NCBI GenBank assembly: GCA_017619635.1
Contig: JAFZRZ010000073.1
Location: 1-42,688, forward strand
Length of the DNA stretch: 42,688 nucleotides
Source of the DNA: Lachnospiraceae bacterium
Lineage (GTDB): Bacteria > Bacillota > Clostridia > Lachnospirales > Lachnospiraceae
Reading direction: 5' to 3'
Position 1 is the stretch's first letter. Each line of letters begins with the position of its first letter. The notes beneath the pieces are model-generated. The model was given only the letters and a program-made list of their open reading frames with translations. It was not told the origin of the DNA and did no database searches. A program made the position numbers and the translations under genes. Shown one piece after another: positions 33,146 to 41,431 of the stretch.

Positions 33146-34144
33146 TCACTTATCATGACTTGACGGATCAAGTCCCCATTCCTTTGCGGTCTCGCTGTAA
33201 TCGGTAAGGCCTGCATAGTAAGCTGTGATATCCGTTATCTCGAAAGGCGGATATTTATTGAGCATTATGTCATGTGATTTTGAGGAATCTACGTAATCGA
33301 CAAATTCCTGCGTTATCCCATACCAGCTTGGTGAGTACAGATCGGGAGCTCCCAGCGTATGTATGAATTCATGCGCGATAACAGCGTAGTCATCATAATC
33401 ATCCTCATAGCTTGACAGAAGGATGATAAACTCATAGGGCGGTTCCTCCTTGCCCTCCATGTAGTACCAGTAATCTTTTTGGGAATCACTTATGCCTGTT
33501 CCTACATTAAATGTGCATGGCCTGCATTTGATACCTTCATTCTCATATACAAAGAAGTAGTATACGATACCGTCTGCATTAAGTGAGCTCATGATCGAAG
33601 CACTGTCAATGGTGTTTGCGATTATCTCATCAGCCTCAAAGATACCTTCTTTATCAGTATTTATCGTATTACCGAGATCTGTCTCAAAAGAAGCCTCATA
33701 TAAGAGCTCTTCATGCTCTTCCCAGTCCCAGATGAAATTCACTTCTCTTCCGTACTCAGCTGCACTTTTCTTTACCCAGTCAAGATCCACGGGCATTGAT
33801 TCACGATACTTTGCAAACATCGACTGACATTTCTGAGAATCAGGATCCCATGCACCGTTTGCATCAGAGGCTATTATTGTTACTACAGCGATCGTTCCCT
33901 CGAGTTCTCCAACTGTTCCCATGGGATAATTACCTGTTGTGAGCTCACCCGATGCCGGAGCCGAATAGTCCGAACCGCTCTCATCCGAAGCATACTCTTC
34001 CTGTGTCTCTGGGTATTCATATTCCTGGGAATAATCCTCGGAATACTCATAGTCCTCATAATCCTCATCAAGACATCCGCCAAGCATTGATATGGCTGCC
34101 AGCATCACAGCGATCGTGGCTGCCGTTTTTCTTAATTTTCTCAT
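33146..34144 (-). CDS. Metzincin-like lipoprotein metalloprotease, copy 2
   Basis: The ATG at 34144 has AGGAGA upstream; product 332 residues. Lipobox MLGGC (Cys24), then a linker of about 40 residues dominated by Glu, Asp, Tyr and Ser (about 25-62). HEFIHTLGAPDLY (258-270) and HDIM (291-294) repeat the zinc site and Met-turn of copy 1. Overall similarity to copy 1 is clear at both ends of the catalytic part (VGELEGTIAVVTI; DITAYYAGLTD...EWGL) but low between. A pair of 21-bp-period direct repeats lies upstream, so it may be under a LytTR-type regulator. Confidence 0.8.
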   Translation of the reverse strand: MRKLRKTAATIAVMLAAISMLGGCLDEDYEDYEYSEDYSQEYEYPETQEEYASDESGSDYSAPASGELTTGNYPMGTVGELEGTIAVVTIIASDANGAWDPDSQKCQSMFAKYRESMPVDLDWVKKSAAEYGREVNFIWDWEEHEELLYEASFETDLGNTINTDKEGIFEADEIIANTIDSASIMSSLNADGIVYYFFVYENEGIKCRPCTFNVGTGISDSQKDYWYYMEGKEEPPYEFIILLSSYEDDYDDYAVIAHEFIHTLGAPDLYSPSWYGITQEFVDYVDSSKSHDIMLNKYPPFEITDITAYYAGLTDYSETAKEWGLDPSSHDK

Positions 34145-34227
34145 CTTTCTTCTCCTCATAAGAAATTAGTTTTCTTTATCTTAATTCCTGACAACAATAA
34201 CACATTTTTATTTTTTCATGTAAAAAA

Positions 34228-34262
34228 GTGCACGAAATGCAGAAATTCGTGCACGAAATGCA
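34228..34262 (-). promoter_or_regulatory. 21-bp-period direct repeat upstream of metalloprotease copy 2
   Basis: GTGCACGAAATGCA occurs twice, at 34228-34241 and 34249-34262, 21 bases apart. The inner GCACGAA/TTCGTGC also forms an inverted repeat. Spacing fits a two-domain LytTR-like site, though the core differs from the one at 36914. Confidence 0.55.
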
Positions 34263-34360
34263 AAGGAGTGTTTCCTTTTTCATTTATTGTATACATAATA
34301 TGTTTACATAATCACGCGATATATGCCATGTTCATCTTATTGTTATCAATGCTAAAGGCA

Positions 34361-34660
34361 TCATTCTTCCGATAAGGCTGCCTTTTTGCTGACCTTCCAT
34401 ACGATCAGGTCGCCTATCAGAAAGACAGCCGCAATGGGTTCACCTATCATAAGCGCAAGCTGTCCGAAGATCCCTGCAAACTCACCGACAGAATTTCTAA
34501 GATCCCAGAGCGCAAAAACAAGTATCAAAAGCCCGGCCACTATATCAACGATGGCAAACACCAGATACGAAGACGCTTTGCATCCCATCACTTCTACTAT
34601 CTTTGTGATCAGCAGTTCAGTCACTGCCATGATCAGAGCTATCATCAGAATTGTTTCCAT
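34361..34660 (-). CDS. Small membrane protein, three segments, unknown function
   Basis: 99 residues with about three hydrophobic segments (about 3-20, 30-50, 62-88). No named family. It is 21 bases after the DUF3021 gene and has GGGGGAG before the ATG, so it is likely the last gene of the serine hydrolase-LytTR operon. No clear terminator follows; the 215 bases to the next gene hold the direct repeat above and an ATTATGTAAACA copy near 34300. Confidence 0.7.
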   Translation of the reverse strand: METILMIALIMAVTELLITKIVEVMGCKASSYLVFAIVDIVAGLLILVFALWDLRNSVGEFAGIFGQLALMIGEPIAAVFLIGDLIVWKVSKKAALSEE

Positions 34661-34681
34661 TCTCTCCCCCTTAAGATGTAT

Positions 34682-35071
34682 CTATCTTGCTTTATTCTTT
34701 ATCCTTGAATTTATGAATTCAATATCTCTTTTTGTCTTTATCTCATCTATGAAATATGCCAGTATCAGCACGATACCCACATAGATGAATGCCATCCAGT
34801 AATTGCTTTTGTAGAACCATCCGACTATGAATCCAAAAAGCATCACAACACATGTCGCAACCGCATATTTGACCACGTAACTAGCGATGATGGAAAGCGT
34901 TGTGTACTCATCCAGAAAGTAATTGGCTGTGGCTATCATAAAAGAAAGACCAAACAGCTCAAGGACAAGCTTTATCTCATCTGTAAGTCCCACCCATACG
35001 ATGGAAATGACAAAAACACAAAATATCATCAGTGCCGAAAGCACGCATGTATCTCTTATAATCCTCTTCAT
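34682..35071 (-). CDS. DUF3021 membrane protein
   Basis: 129 residues, four membrane segments with FGLSFMIATANYFLD between the second and third and GFIVGWFYKSNYWMAFIYVGIVLILAYFIDE near the end. These are features of DUF3021, which is almost always encoded next to a LytTR gene and thought to hold the regulator inactive at the membrane. It overlaps that gene by four bases and has GAGGG before the ATG. Confidence 0.85.
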   Translation of the reverse strand: MKRIIRDTCVLSALMIFCVFVISIVWVGLTDEIKLVLELFGLSFMIATANYFLDEYTTLSIIASYVVKYAVATCVVMLFGFIVGWFYKSNYWMAFIYVGIVLILAYFIDEIKTKRDIEFINSRIKNKAR

Positions 35072-35511
35072 GATCCCTCTTTTCTGAACATCTTTTTGAT
35101 ATCCGCAAGATACTTTCTTGATACGATCAGTTTCTCATCGTTTTCCATGACTGCCTCAAGATGGCTGTTTCTGATCTGCTTTATCTCTTTAAGATAATCA
35201 GTGTTCATGATGCAGGTCCTCGATATCCTGACAAGACCGGTATCATATATCCTGCTTTCTATCTCAGGCATCGTACCGTCAAGTCTGAACACCTCGTCTT
35301 TTGTGTACAAAAAGAGCTTTCTCTCAACGTTTTCAATGTAATAGATATCAGAGATGCTTATACTCACTTCCCTGTCTTCTGTCTTTCCGACAAAAGAGAT
35401 ATCCATCCTGCCTATCTTTTTTATCAGGTTGTCGACAGACTCGTTCCATTTGGGATATTCAATTATTACTGTTAAGGGTTGACCTTCAACCTGTCTTTTC
35501 TCAATTCTCAT
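35068..35511 (-). CDS. LytTR-domain DNA-binding regulator
   Basis: 147 residues. The N-terminal ~45 are a short variable region; the LytTR domain (about 50-145) shows ISDIYYIENVERKLFLYTKDEVFRLDGTMPEIE and LVRISRTCIMNTDYLKEIK, typical strands of the family. It has no receiver domain, so it is the DUF3021-linked kind. It overlaps the serine hydrolase gene by 11 bases and DUF3021 by four. A 21-bp-period direct repeat in the operon promoter is its expected binding site. Confidence 0.88.
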   Translation of the reverse strand: MRIEKRQVEGQPLTVIIEYPKWNESVDNLIKKIGRMDISFVGKTEDREVSISISDIYYIENVERKLFLYTKDEVFRLDGTMPEIESRIYDTGLVRISRTCIMNTDYLKEIKQIRNSHLEAVMENDEKLIVSRKYLADIKKMFRKEGS

Positions 35512-36841
35512 CTTTTTTAAGTTTCCAAAGCTTTATACCGCTTATGGGTATATCAAGTGCGAGTATGATAAGTCCGCATACAAAACTGTAGGGTGCCCAG
35601 ACAAATGCTATCTCTTTTAATCCGGCCCCAAACACTATCGGCATTACCACGCATATGGCCGTAAGCATTATGATCACAAAGCCGACAAGACAAATGATCA
35701 CTCTTTTATTTTTTACAGATGCAGTGATAAGGATCATCATCAATCCGATAAGTGATACTGCCATAAACACTGTATCGAATACCGTCCATACATCAGTTAT
35801 TATAGCATCTGCCCTCTTACCTGCAGTGACTGCATAGATATCGTTACACAGGCTGTCGGTTGAGGCTGCCACATTCATATTTGTAAGTACGCACACACCG
35901 ATACCTTCTTTATCACAAAATACGATACGTGAAGAGTAATTGGGTGTTCCTCCGGAATGTCCTATAAGGCCGTCCTCAAAAAGCTCCCAGCCCGAATAAT
36001 AATCCCCTTCATCATCCAGGTTTCTCTTTACGGTGTCTATAAGTTCACGATACTCATAAGGGACCTCTTCTTTTGAAAGCCAGATCCTTATCCATCTTTC
36101 CATATCCGATGCACTCGAATAAAAGTATCCTGCAGGTATCTTTCCCTCTGTTACAGGGATATCATATCTAAAAGCGTAACGGTATCCTATCCTTGATCCC
36201 GATACGATATCCGCTTTATTTAAAGGCACATGCACATATGTATCCGTTAAGCCGAGCGGTGTCAGTATGGCACTGTTCATGTACTCCTCATAAGACATGC
36301 CGCTTGCCTGCTCGATCACTGCACCCAACAGGTTATAATTCACGTTGGAATATGCATATCCTTCTCCCGGCTTAAAACTCAGTTCCTTTCCCGATACTGA
36401 GTAAGCCCACTCCATAAGTGACATATCTTTTGTTGCACTTGGATACACTGACTCTTTATTAGTATATCCGCTCGTATGGGTAAGAAGCTGCCTTATGGTT
36501 ATATCACATGCCTCACCGTTAAAAGTTGCTTCGTATCCATTAAGGATATCAGATATCTTATCTTCATCCGATAAAGCACCGTCTTTTTCAAGCTTAAGTA
36601 TGGCAAGTCCCGTAAAAGCCTTTGTCATGGATCCTATCTGGTAAAGTGCATCCTCATCACCGTATACAAAGGTATCCTCATCATTAACGACAACAACACT
36701 TACTGAGCTGCATCCTGTCTTTTCTTTAAATTCCTCTATGTGATCAGATATCACCATATCTTCATACGCAGCATAAGAAGTAATGGTCTGACTGAAAAAT
36801 ACAGATAAGGCTGAAAGCAAAATTAATATCTTTATCTTCAT
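35501..36841 (-). CDS. Serine hydrolase (class C beta-lactamase fold) with a C-terminal membrane region
   Basis: The ATG at 36841 has GGAGGG upstream; product 446 residues. Signal peptide (1-24), catalytic domain (about 30-350) with SMTK (the SxxK nucleophile), YSN in GYAYSNVNYN (YxN) and HSGGT in the KTG position. About three or four membrane segments follow (about 355-440). This is a DD-peptidase/esterase-like penicillin-binding fold, not a proven beta-lactamase. Co-expression with LytTR-DUF3021 suggests a cell-envelope response. Confidence 0.88.
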   Translation of the reverse strand: MKIKILILLSALSVFFSQTITSYAAYEDMVISDHIEEFKEKTGCSSVSVVVVNDEDTFVYGDEDALYQIGSMTKAFTGLAILKLEKDGALSDEDKISDILNGYEATFNGEACDITIRQLLTHTSGYTNKESVYPSATKDMSLMEWAYSVSGKELSFKPGEGYAYSNVNYNLLGAVIEQASGMSYEEYMNSAILTPLGLTDTYVHVPLNKADIVSGSRIGYRYAFRYDIPVTEGKIPAGYFYSSASDMERWIRIWLSKEEVPYEYRELIDTVKRNLDDEGDYYSGWELFEDGLIGHSGGTPNYSSRIVFCDKEGIGVCVLTNMNVAASTDSLCNDIYAVTAGKRADAIITDVWTVFDTVFMAVSLIGLMMILITASVKNKRVIICLVGFVIIMLTAICVVMPIVFGAGLKEIAFVWAPYSFVCGLIILALDIPISGIKLWKLKKDEN

Positions 36842-36887
36842 ATATGATCCCTCCATGATCTTCTATCCTGATCATAGCGGAATCATT

Positions 36888-36893
36888 TATATA
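36888..36893 (-). promoter_or_regulatory. Possible -10 box of the serine hydrolase-LytTR operon
   Basis: TATATA about 20 bases downstream of the direct repeat, without a recognisable -35. Such a layout is common at activator-dependent promoters. Confidence 0.35.
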
Positions 36894-36913
36894 CATCCAT
36901 ATGTGTCTGCAGA

Positions 36914-36944
36914 TGTTGCAAATTTAAAGACACTTGTTGCAAAT
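36914..36944 (-). promoter_or_regulatory. Probable LytTR binding site: 21-bp-period direct repeat
   Basis: TGTTGCAAAT is repeated exactly at 36914-36923 and 36935-36944. Two direct repeats one 21-base step apart are the known layout for LytTR dimers, and the site lies upstream of the LytTR gene's own operon. Confidence 0.65.
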
Positions 36945-37007
36945 CTGTCATGAATTGGGATCTTTTGCTTCTTTTGTTCCAAAGCTACCAATATTTCTAT
37001 TTTAAGT

Positions 37008-37037
37008 ATAAAAAACACCCTATCAACAGGATGTTTT
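37008..37037 (-). terminator. Terminator downstream of the zeta-type gene
   Basis: AAAACATCCT pairs with AGGGTGTTTT (10 bp, one G-U) around GTTGAT, followed by TTATAC on the minus strand. It is about 80 bases past the stop. Confidence 0.7.
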
Positions 37038-37090
37038 ACTGTCAGAAGTTCATCTTAAAAGTTATACAAAGTATGTGACCCGTACCTTCT

Positions 37091-37116
37091 TTTAAAAGAG
37101 GTCATCATTGGCCTCT
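37091..37116 (-). terminator. Hairpin overlapping the zeta-type stop codon
   Basis: AGAGGCCAATGATGACCTCT with TTTTAAAAG after it on the minus strand. The stem includes the TAG stop of the kinase gene, so it may act as a first, weak terminator. Confidence 0.55.
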
Positions 37117-37684
37117 AATACTTATTATCAAATCTCTTGCAAAACCAGTTGGGGACATTATGAGATTTTCTCACCAGACTCCCATCTTTGTATATTGCAA
37201 ATCTTCTAAACTCTTTTGTATTATCATAAATTGCAACAAGATTGCATAAAGGAAGTACTTTCTCTAAGCCTGTGAAAGATTCTTCATATCGTCTCTCAAT
37301 ATCATAATCACTAACACCATGTCCGCCAACAGAAACTCTGTGTGCAACTCTCTCTTTGGCAAGCTCTGCATTATCGAGTCCTATATAATGAAGTTCTATA
37401 ATAAATCCTTTTTCTTTTGCTTTCTTAATGGAGTTAATAACAGTTTTGCCACACAAAGTAGTTTCTTGGTTAAAACTTATACCTTCATCGATATATATAT
37501 TAAGTCTTTTGACAGCTTCTTTTCCTGCCATAAGCACACTTGAAAAATCATGCCAATCAAGTTTAAACTCTCTTAAAATATCATCAGCATTAACTCGATG
37601 TTCATTTTTTAGATGAGGATAAAGCTGGTAAAAAGTAGACTTTCCTGCTCCGTTCACTCCAGCAATAATAGTATATTTCTTCAT
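37115..37684 (-). CDS. Zeta-toxin-type P-loop kinase
   Basis: The ATG at 37684 shares one base with the stop of the small upstream gene; product 189 residues. Walker A AGVNGAGKST (about 7-16), VNADD (about 31-35) and the catalytic-type Arg-rich ERVAHRVSVGGHGV are characteristic of zeta toxins, which phosphorylate UDP-sugars, and of related chromosomal P-loop kinases. Tight coupling with a 59-residue acidic protein supports a toxin-antitoxin pair. A metabolic kinase is the alternative; the family includes both. Confidence 0.75.
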   Translation of the reverse strand: MKKYTIIAGVNGAGKSTFYQLYPHLKNEHRVNADDILREFKLDWHDFSSVLMAGKEAVKRLNIYIDEGISFNQETTLCGKTVINSIKKAKEKGFIIELHYIGLDNAELAKERVAHRVSVGGHGVSDYDIERRYEESFTGLEKVLPLCNLVAIYDNTKEFRRFAIYKDGSLVRKSHNVPNWFCKRFDNKY

Positions 37685-37863
37685 CAAAACAGATTTTCCT
37701 CAATCACTTCTCTCTGGCGTTTCTGTAACAGATAATCACCAATCATCTCATAGAAATCTTTTTCTTCCTCATTCTCACTTTCAAGGACAAGTTGAAGTGT
37801 ATCGTCAGGACCAAGCTTAGCGATCTCTTTATATATTTCACTGTATTTTTTTACGTCACACAT
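37684..37863 (-). CDS. 59-residue acidic protein, probable antitoxin partner
   Basis: This frame is below a 60-residue cut-off. It starts at the ATG at 37863 with AGAGG eight bases upstream and ends in a TGA that overlaps the kinase ATG by one base. The protein MCDVKKYSEIYKEIAKLGPD... is helical and acidic in the middle (ESENEEEKDF) with a basic tail (LLQKRQREVIEENLF). It is shorter than classical epsilon antitoxins (~90 residues) and not clearly homologous. Its place argues for an antitoxin or regulator of the kinase. Confidence 0.7.
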   Translation of the reverse strand: MCDVKKYSEIYKEIAKLGPDDTLQLVLESENEEEKDFYEMIGDYLLQKRQREVIEENLF

Positions 37864-37942
37864 TTTGTAACCTCTTTACGTAAATAAGTATAACAATAGT
37901 ATTTTAACATACTCAAATGTAAACTAACAACGACCGCTGAAA

Positions 37943-38485
37943 TCAGATCTTTACTTCTTCCTGTACCATTTTTGAGTATTTGTCATATTCCGCCTGCCAC
38001 ATCTTTCTAAGTCCGTCTGTGACAAGGTGTCCTCTTCCCTTTGAGATCATGTAGGCTTCTCTTTCCTCAACGGTTTTCTTTGCCGTCTCACTTATGACAT
38101 CATTTTTACAGCGGGATATGAACTTCTTAAGATCATCTGCCACACATTGAGATCTGTAGCCCTTTTCGTGGTCACAAAAATATATCTTTCCTTCTTTATC
38201 AATTGAAAAATAATTTCCAAAAGAATCCTCTGCGATCGGAAGCATTTCTCTTTCGCACCACTCATCAGGATCGAATTTGTCAAAGTTCATGTTAGCACTT
38301 CCAACACCAAAAAATCCCCTGACATCGGTTGATGTCTTCCCTATCTTAACACTTGTCTTTGGAGTGTCTCCGCCATTGTATCTGATCAGAAAATCCTTAT
38401 ACAGTTTGGGAAGTGTTATTCCAAATCTCTCTTCAAGTTTAAGTAACTCATCTTCACTGCAGTCTGCAAATTTCGATATTAACAT
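37943..38485 (-). CDS. SMI1/KNR4 (SUKH) family protein, orphan immunity-like
   Basis: The ATG at 38485 has GGAGGG upstream; product 180 residues. SEDELLKLEERFGITLPKLYKDFLIRYNGGDTP (about 10-42) is the SUKH core, followed by GFFGVGSA and LPIAEDSFGNYFSID. Family members neutralise contact-dependent and polymorphic toxins. No toxin gene lies within the window, so this is a stand-alone copy. The C-terminal ~45 residues (SETAKKTVEEREAYMISKGRGHLV...) are an extra helical part. Confidence 0.85.
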   Translation of the reverse strand: MLISKFADCSEDELLKLEERFGITLPKLYKDFLIRYNGGDTPKTSVKIGKTSTDVRGFFGVGSANMNFDKFDPDEWCEREMLPIAEDSFGNYFSIDKEGKIYFCDHEKGYRSQCVADDLKKFISRCKNDVISETAKKTVEEREAYMISKGRGHLVTDGLRKMWQAEYDKYSKMVQEEVKI

Positions 38486-38504
38486 GATCTTCCCTCCATT
38501 AAGA

Positions 38505-39203
38505 CTAATTGCCAAAATTATACATATACAGAGCAAACACAGATATCACTATAAAGGCTGTTCCCAGAGTGCATAGAAAAGCTGTCTTCATCTTTTCTTT
38601 CTTCTCCTCAAAGAACTCTGTCGGATCATCAGGATTTATATGAAGCTCTCTTTGTTCCCCGACAGATATGTGATCCATATTTGTGTAAAAATGGTCACAC
38701 AACCTTATTGTCTCTTCCTTAAAATATATCTCATACGTCGGACAATATGATCTGCTTCCTTTTCTCCACTGCGTGTCCACATCCACACAGGTCGCCATGA
38801 TCACATATGTGCAGTTTGTCCTCTTTTTCTTTGAGCTGTATATTCTTCCCAGTATCATCACAATACCAGCTACAAAGAATATGACTAAAAACAGATCCGG
38901 AAGATACTTTTCAGCGTAAGAAAGGACATCTTCGCTTCCGTATCCGTAAATAAACCCGCCTGCGATCATACCTGTACCGACAACGGGAAATATCAGAGAT
39001 ATCGGCTGAAAAGATCTGTTTGAGATACCTGATACTATGGCAATGATACCAAACACAAGAAAATACTGGCCTGCTATCATCACGGTCACCGGCCCCTCAC
39101 CCTTATGAGCAAAGTACACCATAAAGACCAAAGATGTCACAAACCATATGAGAAAAACAAATGATATGACAAGTTTAAAAACTCCGCTTTTTTCCTTTTC
39201 CAT
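38505..39203 (-). CDS. DUF3592-type membrane protein
   Basis: 232 residues with five or six membrane segments: four in the first 120 residues and one near the C terminus (about 210-228). Between lies a soluble domain with GSRSYCPTYEIYFKEETIRL and LHINPDDPTEFFEEK, typical of DUF3592. Function unknown. It is 19 bases before the SUKH gene and follows a small membrane protein gene after an 11-bp hairpin. Confidence 0.75.
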   Translation of the reverse strand: MEKEKSGVFKLVISFVFLIWFVTSLVFMVYFAHKGEGPVTVMIAGQYFLVFGIIAIVSGISNRSFQPISLIFPVVGTGMIAGGFIYGYGSEDVLSYAEKYLPDLFLVIFFVAGIVMILGRIYSSKKKRTNCTYVIMATCVDVDTQWRKGSRSYCPTYEIYFKEETIRLCDHFYTNMDHISVGEQRELHINPDDPTEFFEEKKEKMKTAFLCTLGTAFIVISVFALYMYNFGN

Positions 39204-39224
39204 TATCCCTTGATCCTTTTTGTC

Positions 39225-39250
39225 AGATATGCAGGTAACCCTGCATATCT
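39225..39250 (-). other. Perfect 11-bp hairpin overlapping a stop codon
   Basis: AGATATGCAGG pairs with CCTGCATATCT around TAAC. On the minus strand the next bases are GACAAAAAGG, so it is not a typical U-tract terminator. It includes the stop of the 101-residue gene and could process or protect mRNA. Confidence 0.55.
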
Positions 39251-39554
39251 ACTTTATCAGACCTTTAAACATTTCAACAAAGCCTGAAAGAATGTTGAAA
39301 ACATATAAGAAAGCTGCAAAACAGTTTAATAATAAACCCACGCCGCAACCGACAGCGGATGCTTTAAAGCCTTCACGCCAGTCTTCTTTCATGGATTGAA
39401 ATGCTACGACTATCCCCGCCACGATAAGTATTATCATAGCCGCACTTATCATTATTATATTAAGCTTTGTACACAGTAAGACCAGCGCTATATTTATCAA
39501 TCCAAATATAACGTCGCCTTTCCATTGTGGTTTTGCTTCATTACTATCCTGCAT
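39249..39554 (-). CDS. Small membrane protein, three segments, unknown function
   Basis: 101 residues with hydrophobic segments at about 15-32, 34-52 and 70-92, and a GWREGFKASAVGCGVGLLLNC-type loop between the second and third (DWREGFKASAVGCG). No family recognised. AAGGAGG precedes the ATG. It is 32 bases after the alpha/beta hydrolase gene and probably in one transcript with it. Confidence 0.7.
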   Translation of the reverse strand: MQDSNEAKPQWKGDVIFGLINIALVLLCTKLNIIMISAAMIILIVAGIVVAFQSMKEDWREGFKASAVGCGVGLLLNCFAAFLYVFNILSGFVEMFKGLIK

Positions 39555-39586
39555 ATTTTCCTCCTTAAACTGCCTTTCTTAAGGCT

Positions 39587-40390
39587 TTACATTGAATGCT
39601 CTTTTAAAAACTCCTCAATATACTTATTCACCTGATCCGGTCTGTCATCATTAGAATTGTGTGCCGCATCTTTTATCCATGTGATCTGAACATCAAGATC
39701 CTTGGCCCATTCTTTGTTGTATGCGATAACCTTTCCCGTTTTGTCATATTCACCCACGATCAGCATAACAGGACATGTGATATCTATATCACAGTTATCT
39801 TCAAGAAAACCGGCATATCCGATCCCCATCAGATGACACAGTTCCTTTTTATCATATGATGAGAGCATCTGATACATATTCTGAAAGGATCTTTCTGTTT
39901 TTGTGCACTGTTTTGCGATCGCTTTTTTAAGCGACTTTTCCGGATAGAAGGCTGACATCCACTCTATCTGTTTTAGCCACCATCTGTCAGATCTTGAATA
40001 ATATTTCTCACCAAACGGACAGCTGTCAATGGAAACAAATCCTTTGACATACTCAGGGAAGCGTTTGATAACAGACTGAGTTATAAATCCTCCCATAGAC
40101 TGTCCTATGAACACCGCCTGCGATATACCGTTGACTTTAAGTATCTCAACGGCTTCATGCGCCGCCTTTTCATAGGTAAAGTCTTCGTAGGGACGTGAGG
40201 CACCGTGAGCCGGAGCATCCCATGCGATGACATTGTGATCTTTTGAAAAATACTCTGTCTGACAGACAAACAGATCATGACTTGCCGTAAGTCCGTGCAG
40301 AAAGAATATCGTGCTCACATCTTCTCTTATCTGATCCGATATCAGGTAATGGATATCTCCGAATTTGGTTTTTAATATCTTTTCTTTCAT
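39587..40390 (-). CDS. Alpha/beta hydrolase
   Basis: The ATG at 40390 has GGGGG upstream; product 267 residues. FFLHGLTASHDLF (oxyanion HG), nucleophile GQSMGGF (Ser about 97), Asp in VGEYDKTGK and His in DAAHNSNDD complete the catalytic triad. It has no signal peptide, so it acts in the cytoplasm. It belongs to the broad Hydrolase_4/Abhydrolase_6 group; substrate unknown. Confidence 0.85.
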   Translation of the reverse strand: MKEKILKTKFGDIHYLISDQIREDVSTIFFLHGLTASHDLFVCQTEYFSKDHNVIAWDAPAHGASRPYEDFTYEKAAHEAVEILKVNGISQAVFIGQSMGGFITQSVIKRFPEYVKGFVSIDSCPFGEKYYSRSDRWWLKQIEWMSAFYPEKSLKKAIAKQCTKTERSFQNMYQMLSSYDKKELCHLMGIGYAGFLEDNCDIDITCPVMLIVGEYDKTGKVIAYNKEWAKDLDVQITWIKDAAHNSNDDRPDQVNKYIEEFLKEHSM

Positions 40391-40486
40391 GATAGACCCC
40401 CTTATCATAGGATATACCTTTTTTGTAAGAAAGCCTAGTAAAACAGCACTTTATTGATACTTTTTTGGCTTAAGCATAAAAAAAGG

Positions 40487-40514
40487 TGGAAAGATAAGCG
40501 TAAAGTGATATAAT
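40487..40514 (+). promoter_or_regulatory. Promoter of the EamA transporter gene
   Basis: TGGAAA (40487-40492, 4 of 6) and a perfect TATAAT (40509-40514) are 16 bases apart, 39 bases before the start. Confidence 0.55.
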
Positions 40515-40552
40515 CAGAAATCGGGTCAAAAAGAAAAAAGGAGATTTAAACC

Positions 40553-41431
40553 ATGCTCTGGGCAGGGCTTGTTCTGTTTTACGGGATCGTTAAAGGATTC
40601 CGTGATGTTGTTAAAAAGAAGGCACTTACCAAGAACTCCGTGATGGAGGTTCTTTTCGTATATACTTTTCTGGCATTTTTATTCTGTATCCCGGAAGCTC
40701 CCAAAGCAATTGTCGGACTTCCTGTTAAATACTATTTTCTGATAGCCATAAAGAGCTTTGTCATATTCATCGCATGGATATGCTCTTTTAAGGCACTCGA
40801 CAACATCCCAATAAGTATCTACGGAGTCTTAGATCTTTCAAGGATACTGTTCTCAACAGCCTTTGGCATATTTGTCCTAAAAGAGAAAGGCACCATCTAT
40901 TCAACGATCGGTCTCTTCCTCGTGCTCTTTGGTCTTATTTTTTTAAGAACCTATCCCGAGATAAAGAAACGTTCAAAGAACAGTGATTCATACAAGGCAG
41001 AAAAAATACCACCCATGTATGTATGGATGGTACTGGTTTCCTGCATATTCAATGCCATTTCAGGCTGTCTTGACAAGATATACATGAGAGATATCAATTC
41101 CTCTCAGCTTCAGTTCTGGTACATGCTCTATCTTGTTGTATTCTACGGTCTTTACTTTGTTGTAAGGCGTATAAAGATAAGCTCATCTGTATGGAAGAAT
41201 GTATGGATATGGATCCTAAGCTTTTTATTCTTCATCGCTGACAGGGCTCTTTTTATCGCCAACTCATATACCGAGTCAAAGGTCATCATAATGACACTCT
41301 TAAAGCAGTCCGCATGTATAATCTCTATCATGTGCGGAAAGTTTATCTTTAAAGAAAAGAACATCGGCTACAAGATCTTTTGTGCAATGATCGTACTGGC
41401 AGGTCTTGTTGTCAGTATGATAGGCCAGTGA
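40553..41431 (+). CDS. EamA-family (DMT) transporter
   Basis: 292 residues, about ten membrane segments in two EamA repeats; the first ends near FGLIFLRTYPE (about 135) and the second covers about 155-292. The ALDNIPISIYGVLDLSRILFSTAFG segment is the usual EamA turn. Substrate unknown (drug/metabolite exporter group). AAGGAG lies before the ATG. Its TGA abuts the TGA of the convergent gene with no base between. Confidence 0.88.
   Translation: MLWAGLVLFYGIVKGFRDVVKKKALTKNSVMEVLFVYTFLAFLFCIPEAPKAIVGLPVKYYFLIAIKSFVIFIAWICSFKALDNIPISIYGVLDLSRILFSTAFGIFVLKEKGTIYSTIGLFLVLFGLIFLRTYPEIKKRSKNSDSYKAEKIPPMYVWMVLVSCIFNAISGCLDKIYMRDINSSQLQFWYMLYLVVFYGLYFVVRRIKISSSVWKNVWIWILSFLFFIADRALFIANSYTESKVIIMTLLKQSACIISIMCGKFIFKEKNIGYKIFCAMIVLAGLVVSMIGQ

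Noticed and set aside
35501..36841. Antibiotic-resistance beta-lactamase
   Set aside because: The SxxK/YxN fold fits DD-peptidases and esterases as well, and the C-terminal membrane region is not found in class C beta-lactamases.
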